Source of the DNA: Frankiales bacterium
Lineage (GTDB): Bacteria > Actinomycetota > Actinomycetes > Mycobacteriales > SCTD01
Length of the DNA stretch: 24,630 nucleotides
NCBI GenBank assembly: GCA_025966295.1
Contig: JAOPVD010000054.1
Span: 1-24,630 of the forward strand
Direction: 5' to 3'
The notes beneath the pieces are model-generated. The model ran no database searches, was not told the DNA's origin, and saw only the letters and a program-made list of their open reading frames with translations. The position numbers were made by a program, and so were the translations under genes. This document shows positions 1 through 6,415 of the stretch, piece after piece (position 1 is the stretch's first letter; every line of letters starts with the position of its first letter).

Positions 1-355
1 GCGCCGACCGGGAACACGTCGCAGTGGCCAGCCTCCTGGCCGAGCCGCCAGACCTGCTCGACCACACCGGCGGTGTCGGCGACCGGGTCGGTGTTGGCCA
101 TCGCGTGCACGGCCGTGAAGCCGCCCAGGGCCGCGGCGAGGGTGCCGGTGTCGACCGTCTCGGCGTCCTCGCGGCCGGGTTCGCGCAGGTGGGTGTGCAG
201 GTCGACCAGGCCGGGCAGCAGCACACCGCCGGCGCCGTCGACGACCTGCTCGGCGGTCAGGCCGGTGCCGATCTCGGCGATGACCCCGTCCCTCAGGACG
301 ACGTCCACCGGGTCGCCCTCGCCGTACAGAAGGACGTTGGTCAGGACCCAGCTGC

Positions 356-359
<4 letters not shown>
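1..359 (-). CDS. pyrC: Dihydroorotase, N-terminal part (3' end outside window)
   Basis: Dihydroorotase cyclises N-carbamoyl-aspartate to dihydroorotate, the third step of pyrimidine synthesis, in the cytoplasm. I translated the reverse strand from the ATG at 359; about 119 codons stay open to the window edge. The metal-binding signature of the amidohydrolase family, DLHTHLREPG, lies at about residues 52-61, followed by the typical GGFT and MANTDP stretches. The start codon overlaps the pyrB stop in an ATGA arrangement at 356-359, so the two genes are translationally coupled. The rest of the catalytic barrel is beyond position 1 and cannot be judged. The family call is secure because of the motif and the pyrB-pyrC order. 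Confidence 0.93.
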
Positions 360-1287
<928 letters not shown>

Positions 1288-1291
<4 letters not shown>

Positions 1292-1878
1292 GACGCGACC
1301 TTCGCCGGGCCGAGCAGCACGGCGTCGCCGCCGTCGTGCTCGGTCAGCTGCACGTGGATCGTCTCCCGGAGCGAGGTGGGGATGTTCTTGCCGACGTAGT
1401 CGGCCCGGATCGGCAGCTCGCGATGGCCGCGGTCGACGAGCACCGCCAGCTGCACCGCCCGCGGCCGGCCGAGGTCGGCGAGCGCGTCCAGCGCGGCCCG
1501 CACGGTGCGGCCGGAGAACAGCACGTCGTCGACGAGGACCACCAGCTTGCCGTCGACCCCGTCGCCGGGAACGTCGGTCGCCTCGAGGGCGCGGGGGCTC
1601 TTGAGCTGCAGGTCGTCGCGGTACAGCGTCACGTCCAGGCTGCCGGTCGGGACCGTCAGGCCCTCGAACGCCGCGATCCGGGCGGCCAGCCGCTGCGCGA
1701 TGGTGGTGCCGCGGGTCGGGATGCCGAGCAGGACCACGTCGGCGCCGCCGCCGGTCTTCTCGAGCAGCTCGTGCGCCATCCGGTCCACCACGCGGGCGAG
1801 GCCGGGTGCGTCGAGCACGGACTTGGCGGCGGAGGGGTCGCCCGACACCGGGCGTGCGCCGTTAGGGACAGCCGTCAT
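1288..1878 (-). CDS. pyrR: Bifunctional pyr operon RNA-binding regulator / uracil phosphoribosyltransferase
   Basis: PyrR binds UMP and a specific mRNA loop to switch off pyrimidine genes, and it has weak uracil phosphoribosyltransferase activity. The 196-residue product carries the PRPP-binding signature VVLVDDVLFSGRT at about residues 113-125, plus the family stretch LGIPTRGTTIA at 51-61. It is the first gene of pyrR-pyrB-pyrC. The ATG at 1878 has a perfect Shine-Dalgarno AAGGAGGT at 1886-1893, seven bases away. A PyrR-type loop sits directly upstream (see 1895-1912), so the gene probably controls its own translation. The N-terminus, about 20 residues of low conservation, is the only soft part of the model. 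Confidence 0.95.
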
Positions 1879-1894
1879 CGGCCGGACCTCCTTC

Positions 1895-1912
1895 CCCGCC
1901 TCACGGGACGGG
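1895..1912 (-). promoter_or_regulatory. Candidate PyrR-binding mRNA hairpin next to the pyrR ribosome binding site
   Basis: On the minus strand, CCCG (1912-1909) pairs with CGGG (1898-1895) around the 10-nt loop UCCCGUGAGG (1908-1899). This matches the known PyrR binding-loop consensus (UCC-N-G-N-GAGG with a purine before and a pyrimidine after). The Shine-Dalgarno begins one base after the stem. That position fits translational repression of the kind known in mycobacteria rather than a terminator-attenuator. A possible -10 (TAGGTT, 1938-1933) would give a short leader of roughly 45-50 nt. The loop match is seen in the sequence; the mechanism is inferred. Confidence 0.72.
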
Positions 1913-1985
1913 CTCGGTGGAGATGTCGTGCGAACCTACCAGCCAGCGGCCAGCAGGTTCCGCTCAGACCCGCCGGCCAGCATGC

Positions 1986-2015
1986 TTGACCCCCTCCTCA
2001 GCGCGCCCCTATCGT
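1986..2015 (+). promoter_or_regulatory. Candidate primary-sigma promoter for bldD
   Basis: TTGACC at 1986-1991 and TATCGT at 2010-2015 are separated by 18 bases and fit the actinobacterial housekeeping pattern (TTGAC / TANNNT). The bldD start at 2169 would follow a leader of about 145 nt. The rest of this 290-bp divergent gap between pyrR and bldD contains GC-rich inverted repeats such as GGGGG/CCCCC at 2085-2097, whose role I cannot assign. I did not find a convincing BldD autoregulatory box. Confidence 0.45.
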
Positions 2016-2168
2016 CACTCCCAGTAATCGCACGGCGAGGCGCTGACGCCGGGGGGTGCACGGTCACCCCGCCTCCTCACCCGAGGGGGCGTCCCCCGGC
2101 CGAGCCAGTGGTGAGACCGACGCCGCGCACCGGGACGGCACCTGGTGCGGACGACGGGAGGCGCGCAG

Positions 2169-2660
2169 ATGAGCGACTACGCGAAGGCCCTCGGGGCGCG
2201 GCTGCGTGCGATCCGCACCCAGCAGGGGCTGTCCCTGCACGGCGTCGAGGACAAGAGCCAGGGCCGCTGGAAGGCCGTCGTGGTGGGCTCCTACGAGCGC
2301 GGTGATCGCGCCGTGACCGTGCAGCGGCTGTCCGAGCTCGCCGACTTCTACGGCGTCCCGGTGTCGGAGCTGCTGCCCGAGGGGCACACCATCGCCACCG
2401 CCACGGAGCCGACCCCGCGGCTGGTCATCGACCTCGAGCAGCTCTCGACCATCCCGCAGCAGCAGTCCGCGCCGCTCGCGCGCTACGCCGCCACCATCCA
2501 GAGCCAGCGCGGCGACTACAACGGCCGGGTGCTGTCCATCCGGCAGGAGGACCTGCGCTCGCTCGCGGTCATCTACGACGCCTCCCCCACCGCGCTCACC
2601 GAGCAGCTCATCGGCTGGGGCGTGCTCAACGCCGAGGCCCGGCGGGCCGTCGAGGTCTAG
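2169..2660 (+). CDS. bldD: BldD-family transcriptional regulator, c-di-GMP responsive
   Basis: BldD is the master repressor of development in Streptomyces; a tetramer of cyclic-di-GMP makes it dimerise on DNA. The 163-residue product has the helix-turn-helix at about residues 9-69 (LRAIRTQQGLSLHGVE and VVGSYERGDRAVTVQRL). The C-terminal domain (about 83-163) carries the ligand signature RGD at 114-116 and RQED at 125-128. The spacing is the canonical RGD-X8-RQxD; the usual third-position Asp is Glu here, a mild change. I chose the ATG at 2169 because GGGAGG at 2156-2161 precedes it with good spacing; an in-frame GTG at 2145 lacks a ribosome site. It lies between nusB and pyrR as in streptomycetes, and it is the only plus-strand gene here. 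Confidence 0.96.
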   Translation: MSDYAKALGARLRAIRTQQGLSLHGVEDKSQGRWKAVVVGSYERGDRAVTVQRLSELADFYGVPVSELLPEGHTIATATEPTPRLVIDLEQLSTIPQQQSAPLARYAATIQSQRGDYNGRVLSIRQEDLRSLAVIYDASPTALTEQLIGWGVLNAEARRAVEV

Positions 2661-3823
2661 GCCGCGAGCGCCGGCTGAGCGGCGCGGCAGGCCCGCACGA
2701 CGACGACCACCAGGACGCTGCCGAGCCCGACCGTGAGCGGGATGGACGGCCCGACGAACGGCCAGGCGCAGGCGACCGGTAGCCCGACGATCGTGGCCGC
2801 CGCACTGCGCTCGAGGCTCCACGGTGCCGCCCAGACGAGAACGAGGGCCATCACGATGAGCGGCGTCCAGTAGTAGGAGAACGGGAGCGGGTCGGTCGCG
2901 AGGCGGACCAGCATGAGCACCGCCACCATCAGCACCCCGGGGTGCGGCCGCCAGCGCGCGCAGAGCAGGGCGCAGGCCATGACCAGGGCGCCTTGGGAGA
3001 GCCGGTCCGTCCACGTGAAGGCCGCGCCGGCCTCCAGCAGGAGCGAGGCGGGCGCCTTGGGGTTCACCGTCCAGACGTACGAGCCGGTCTGCATCCCCCC
3101 GACGAGCGCGAACGGCAGGTACGCCGCAGCCACGGCCGCGCACGTCAGGAGGCCGCTGGCGACGCGCTGCCTCCAGGTCGGCGCGAGGATGAGCAGCACG
3201 CCGCCCAGGGCGCCCCACAGCTTCACGTCCGCGGCGGCGGCGACCAGGAGCGGCGCCACCCACCACGGCGCCGTGCCGCGGTCCAGCACCAGACCGGCGG
3301 CCAGCAGGCAGAGGCCGACCAGGACCTCCTCGGAGTGTCCGAACCCCACGGAGGCCGCCACCGGGCCGAGCACCACCATCGACCCGACGAGGCAGGCCCT
3401 CCGGAAGCCGTCGGCGCCGAGCAACCCGGCGAGCCGGACGGCTCCGAGGACGAGCACCACAGCGCTGCCCGCACCAGCGCTCGCCACCGGCGAGACGCCC
3501 AGCAGGTCGCCGAGCAGCACCATCGGCGCCAGCAGCAGAAGGTAGAGCGGGCCGACCTGCAGCGCCGGGTCCTGGAAGACCTCGAGGCCCTGGCCGGTGA
3601 GCAGCCGCCCGGCGGCGGCGGCGAACAGGCTCGCATCCGTGCGGTCCATGAGCGCTGCCGTCCAGGCCCCCTGGGCGGCGGCCAGCAGCACCACGAGCCA
3701 CCAGCGGTGCCGCACGAGAGCTGCCGTCGCACCCGGCCGGCGTTCGGTCAGCTGCGCCCACTCGCGCTCCGCCCAGGGCCGCAGCCCTGCGCGCGACGGC
3801 ACGGCGGGAGCGGAGAGAGCCAC
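2657..3823 (-). CDS. Multi-pass membrane protein, GT-C / GT87-like glycosyltransferase candidate
   Basis: The 388-residue protein has about 10-11 hydrophobic segments spread over its length. After the first one comes DRTDASLFAAAAGRLLTG, then a QVGPLY stretch. This resembles the first outer loop of GT-C polyprenol-phosphate-sugar transferases (GT87/DUF2029 type), where an Asp followed by an aromatic residue and a Leu-x-x-Gly marks the active site. If so, it would transfer a mannose-like sugar to an envelope acceptor outside the membrane. The start is taken as the GTG at 3823, with a later in-frame GTG also possible. A promoter-like element sits just upstream (3831-3858). Its stop TAG overlaps the bldD stop from the opposite strand. 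Family membership is a reading by eye; the acceptor is unknown. Confidence 0.6.
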   Translation of the reverse strand: MALSAPAVPSRAGLRPWAEREWAQLTERRPGATAALVRHRWWLVVLLAAAQGAWTAALMDRTDASLFAAAAGRLLTGQGLEVFQDPALQVGPLYLLLLAPMVLLGDLLGVSPVASAGAGSAVVLVLGAVRLAGLLGADGFRRACLVGSMVVLGPVAASVGFGHSEEVLVGLCLLAAGLVLDRGTAPWWVAPLLVAAAADVKLWGALGGVLLILAPTWRQRVASGLLTCAAVAAAYLPFALVGGMQTGSYVWTVNPKAPASLLLEAGAAFTWTDRLSQGALVMACALLCARWRPHPGVLMVAVLMLVRLATDPLPFSYYWTPLIVMALVLVWAAPWSLERSAAATIVGLPVACAWPFVGPSIPLTVGLGSVLVVVVVRACRAAQPALAA

Positions 3824-3830
3824 CCTCGAG

Positions 3831-3858
3831 CCTTCGACAGGCCCGGCTCAGACTTGAG
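3831..3858 (-). promoter_or_regulatory. Pilus-type promoter motif, 14-nt spacer, upstream of the GT-C gene
   Basis: Reading the minus strand, CTCAAG (3858-3853) and GTCGAAGG (3838-3831) are separated by 14 nt, one less than the pilus-gene copies. The octamer ends 7 nt before the GTG at 3823, which would make a leaderless transcript. Both halves are good but the spacing is off. A hairpin (3842-3863) overlaps the site. Confidence 0.4.
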
Positions 3859-3863
3859 CGGGG
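3842..3863 (-). terminator. Possible weak terminator hairpin after nusB
   Basis: CCCGGCTCA and TGAGCGGGG form a nine-pair arm with one mismatch around a short loop, directly after the nusB stop (3865). There is no T-run on the transcript strand, and the same bases hold a promoter-like motif. The hairpin may have no terminator role. Confidence 0.3.
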
Positions 3864-3864
3864 C

Positions 3865-4275
3865 TCAGACGCCGAGAGCGGGCTTGAGCTGCAGCAGCCG
3901 GCCGAGCAGCCCGTTCACGAACGCCGGGCTCTCGTCGGTGGACAGGCTCGCGGCCAGCTCGACCGCTTCGCTCACCGCGACGGCGTCCGGCACGTCGGGG
4001 CACCACAGCAGCTCGAAGGCCCCGATCCGCAGGACCGCCAGGTCGACCGCCGGGAAGCGCTCGAGCGTCCACTCCTGGGCGTAGGTCTCGAGCAGCTCGT
4101 CGATGCGGGTCCGGTTGGCGACGACGCCCTCGACCAGGGTGACGGCGTACTCCGGGACCGGCGGGTCGGACTGGGCCAGCCGCTCCTTGAGGGTCTCCAT
4201 GGGGTCATTGCCGCGCTGGTCGGCCTCATAGAGCACGTCCAGCGCCCGCTTGCGGGCCTTGCTGCGGGCTCCCAC
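3865..4275 (-). CDS. nusB: Transcription antitermination factor NusB
   Basis: NusB binds boxA RNA with NusE (S10) and promotes antitermination, mainly in rRNA operons. The 136-residue all-helical product has the family opening (ARKRALDVLYEADQRG at about residues 7-22) and the closing helix ESPAFVNGLLGRLLQL. It starts with GTG at 4275, overlapping the efp stop by one base (TAGTG), so it is the last gene of the aroB-aroQ-efp-nusB unit. Length and position next to efp are typical for actinobacteria. Nothing is unusual. Confidence 0.95.
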   Translation of the reverse strand: MGARSKARKRALDVLYEADQRGNDPMETLKERLAQSDPPVPEYAVTLVEGVVANRTRIDELLETYAQEWTLERFPAVDLAVLRIGAFELLWCPDVPDAVAVSEAVELAASLSTDESPAFVNGLLGRLLQLKPALGV

Positions 4276-4844
4276 TAGTTCTTCTCGTTGATCCGACCCA
4301 GGTAGCGCCCGTCGCGGGTGTCCACCTTGATCTTCTCGCCGGTGGTGAGGAACAGCGGGACCTGGATCTCGGCGCCGGTCTCGAGCCGCGCCGGCTTGGT
4401 GCCGCCTGTGGAGCGGTCACCCTGCAGGCCCGGGTCGGTGTGCTCGACGACGAGCTCGACCGAGGCCGGGAGCTCGACGTAGAGCGCGGAGCCCTCGTGG
4501 ATCGCCACCATCGCGTCGGTGTTCTCCAGCATGTAGTCGGCGTTGCCGCTGACGGTCTCCGCCGGCACGTACAGCTGGTCGAAGGTGTCCTTGTCCATGA
4601 AGACGAAGTCGGTGCCCTCCTTGTACAGGAAGGTCATGTCCCGCTTGTCGACCTGCGCCACGTCGACCTTGGTGCCGGCGTTGAAGGTCTTGTCGACCAC
4701 CTTGCCGGTGACGACGTTCTTCAGGGTGGTGCGGACGAAGGCGCCGCCCTTGCCGGGCTTGACATGCTGGAACTCGACGACGCCCCACAGGCCGTTGTCG
4801 AGGCTGAGCACCATGCCGTTCTTCAGGTCGTTCGTGGATGCCAT
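4275..4844 (-). CDS. efp: Translation elongation factor P
   Basis: EF-P binds between the ribosomal P and E sites and relieves stalling at consecutive prolines. The 189-residue product has the three beta-domain layout of the family. The tip loop KPGKGGAFVRT is at about residues 29-39, with Lys32 at the position that contacts the peptidyl-tRNA. The C-terminal domain ends in the conserved GEKIKVDTRDGRYLGR stretch. The ATG at 4844 lacks a strong ribosome site and lies 9 bases after the aroQ stop. The proline-rich PilT and PilP-like proteins in this window are likely clients. In many actinobacteria a Xaa-Pro peptidase gene sits between aroQ and efp; it is absent here. Confidence 0.97.
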   Translation of the reverse strand: MASTNDLKNGMVLSLDNGLWGVVEFQHVKPGKGGAFVRTTLKNVVTGKVVDKTFNAGTKVDVAQVDKRDMTFLYKEGTDFVFMDKDTFDQLYVPAETVSGNADYMLENTDAMVAIHEGSALYVELPASVELVVEHTDPGLQGDRSTGGTKPARLETGAEIQVPLFLTTGEKIKVDTRDGRYLGRINEKN

Positions 4845-4853
4845 GGCGCAAGC

Positions 4854-5264
4854 CTAGTGGCTCTGCAACGCGCGGATCGCGGCGCGATAGCCCTCGACCC
4901 CCAGCCCCGTGATGGTGCCGCGGGCGATCGCGCTGATGACGCTGTGGTGCCGGAACTCCTCGCGGGCCGCCGTCTGCGACAGGTGCACTTCGATGACCAC
5001 CGGCGCGAGTGCGGCCGCGTCACGCAGCGCGTAGGAGTAGTGGCTCCACGCGCCCGGGTTCAGCACCACCGGCGTGCCGCTGTCGGCGGCCTCGTGCAGC
5101 CACCCGATCATCTGCGCCTCGTCGTCGGTCTGCCGGACATCGGCCTCCGGCTCGACCTGCTGGCAGAGCGCCACCAGCTCGGCGTACGTGGTGGTCCCGT
5201 AGATGTCGGTCTGCCGGGTCCCGAGCCGGCCCAGGTTGGGGCCGTTGAGCACGAAGATCTTCAC
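4854..5264 (-). CDS. aroQ: Type II 3-dehydroquinate dehydratase
   Basis: This enzyme dehydrates 3-dehydroquinate to 3-dehydroshikimate, step three of the shikimate pathway. The product is 136 residues, close to the usual 140-150. The opening KIFVLNGPNLGRLGTRQTDIYG holds the catalytic Arg/Tyr loop. LNPGAWSHYSYALRDA and EVHLSQ..REEFRHHS are the other active-site stretches, with the catalytic His in RHHS. I place the start at the GTG at 5264, which overlaps the aroB stop as GTGA; an open frame upstream of it is only a shadow of aroB. Confidence 0.95.
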   Translation of the reverse strand: MKIFVLNGPNLGRLGTRQTDIYGTTTYAELVALCQQVEPEADVRQTDDEAQMIGWLHEAADSGTPVVLNPGAWSHYSYALRDAAALAPVVIEVHLSQTAAREEFRHHSVISAIARGTITGLGVEGYRAAIRALQSH

Positions 5265-6352
5265 AGGTCGATGGTCCCAGACTTCGGGCGGCGCACCTCT
5301 TCCCACGCCGCGACCAGGTGAGTGGGGTCTGGGTCGTCCAGGATCCGCGGCTTGGCCAGCGCGTCCAGGACGACGAAGCGCAGCCGGTCGGCGCGGGCCT
5401 TCTTGTCGATGCGCATCGCCGCGAGCAGCCGGGTCCAGTCGCCGTCGTAGGACGTCGGCAGGCCGACGCTGTCGAGCACGGTGCGGTGCCGGGCCACCGT
5501 CGCGTCGTCCAGCCGGCCGGCCAGCCGCGCCAGCTCGGCCACGAACACGAGCCCGACGCTGACCGCCGCGCCGTGCCGCCAGCGGTAGTCCTCGACCTTC
5601 TCGATGGCGTGCCCGAGGGTGTGCCCGTAGTTCAGCATCTCCCGGCCGCCCTGCTCGGTGAGGTCCCCGGCGACGACGCCGGCCTTGACGGCGACGGCGC
5701 GCTCGATCAGCTCCCGGGTGTGCGGCCCCTGCGGCGTGGTGGCCGCGGTCGGGTCCTGCTCCACCAGCTCCAGGATCCGCGGGTCGTGCGTAAAGCCCAC
5801 CTTGATGATTTCGGCCAGGCCGCTGACGTAGTCGTGGCGCGGCATCGTCTCGAGGGCGGTGAGGTCGCACAGCACGCCCGCCGGCTCGTGGAAGGCACCC
5901 ACGAGGTTCTTCCCGGCGCTGGTGTTGATGGCGGTCTTGCCCCCCACCGCCGCGTCGACCATGCCGAGCAGCGTGGTCGGGACGTGCACCACGTCGACCC
6001 CGCGCAGCCAGGTGGCGGCCACGAACCCGGCGAGGTCGGTGGTCGCGCCGCCCCCGACGGCGACGACCGCGTCGGTGCGGGTGAAGCCGGCCTGGCCGAG
6101 GACGTCCCAGAGGTAGGACGCGACCTTCAGGTCCTTGCTCTGCTCGCCGTCCGGGACCTCGACGCTGTGGGCCTCGAAGCCCTGCGCCCGCAGGTCCTCG
6201 GCGATCGTCTCGCCCGTGGTGCGCAGCGCCGTCGGATGGATGACCGCGACGCGCTGGGCCTTCTGGACCAGCTCCGGCAGCTCGCCGAGCAGCCCCTCAC
6301 CCACGACGACGTCGTACGGCGAAGAGCTGGCGACACGGATGCGGGTAGGCAC
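5261..6352 (-). CDS. aroB: 3-Dehydroquinate synthase
   Basis: AroB converts DAHP to 3-dehydroquinate using NAD and a divalent metal, step two of the shikimate pathway. The 363-residue product carries the NAD/substrate signature GGGATTDLAGFVAATWLRG and VPTTLLGMVDAAVGGKT. Metal-ligand regions follow at GHTLGHAIEK and HGAAVSVG. It starts with GTG at 6352. TAGGGT lies six bases upstream (6364-6359), so a leaderless transcript is plausible, and there is no clear ribosome site. It is coupled to aroQ by a GTGA overlap. It is cut off from aroK by the inserted secreted-protein gene and its strong hairpin. Confidence 0.97.
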   Translation of the reverse strand: MPTRIRVASSSPYDVVVGEGLLGELPELVQKAQRVAVIHPTALRTTGETIAEDLRAQGFEAHSVEVPDGEQSKDLKVASYLWDVLGQAGFTRTDAVVAVGGGATTDLAGFVAATWLRGVDVVHVPTTLLGMVDAAVGGKTAINTSAGKNLVGAFHEPAGVLCDLTALETMPRHDYVSGLAEIIKVGFTHDPRILELVEQDPTAATTPQGPHTRELIERAVAVKAGVVAGDLTEQGGREMLNYGHTLGHAIEKVEDYRWRHGAAVSVGLVFVAELARLAGRLDDATVARHRTVLDSVGLPTSYDGDWTRLLAAMRIDKKARADRLRFVVLDALAKPRILDDPDPTHLVAAWEEVRRPKSGTIDL

Positions 6353-6358
6353 CTGAGC

Positions 6359-6364
6359 ACCCTA
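6359..6364 (-). promoter_or_regulatory. Candidate -10 element for leaderless aroB transcription
   Basis: TAGGGT fits TANNNT and ends exactly six bases before the aroB GTG (6352), the spacing expected when transcription begins at the start codon. No clear -35 can be read because the upstream bases form the terminator hairpin at 6369-6405. Confidence 0.4.
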
Positions 6365-6368
6365 ACGA

Positions 6369-6405
6369 CCAGGAGCCCGGCCCCTCGTGAGGGCCGGGCT
6401 CCTGG
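6369..6405 (-). terminator. Strong hairpin terminator after the secreted FN3/Ig protein gene
   Basis: CCAGGAGCCCGGCCC (6369-6383) and its exact complement (6391-6405) form a perfect 15-bp stem with a 7-nt loop, 10 nt past the stop at 6416. Only a weak T content follows (TCGTTAGG), as is common for actinobacterial terminators. It would separate this gene from aroB. Confidence 0.8.
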
Positions 6406-6415
6406 AAGGCGCGTA

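Noticed and set aside
1962..1990. TCAAG followed after 15 nt by GTCTGAGC upstream of pyrR (minus strand), a possible further copy of the pilus promoter motif.
   Set aside because: The octamer matches only its first three bases of the core (GTC, then TG instead of GA), and pyrR is a housekeeping gene.
2126..2149. CGCACC/GGTGCG inverted repeat before bldD as a BldD operator.
   Set aside because: It does not fit the BldD box that I know (TNAC...GTNA type), and short GC-only repeats are common here.
2064..3761. A 565-codon open frame on the minus strand overlapping bldD and the GT-C gene.
   Set aside because: It is Arg/Gly/Pro/Ala-rich without domains and lies across two recognised genes; it is a high-GC shadow frame.
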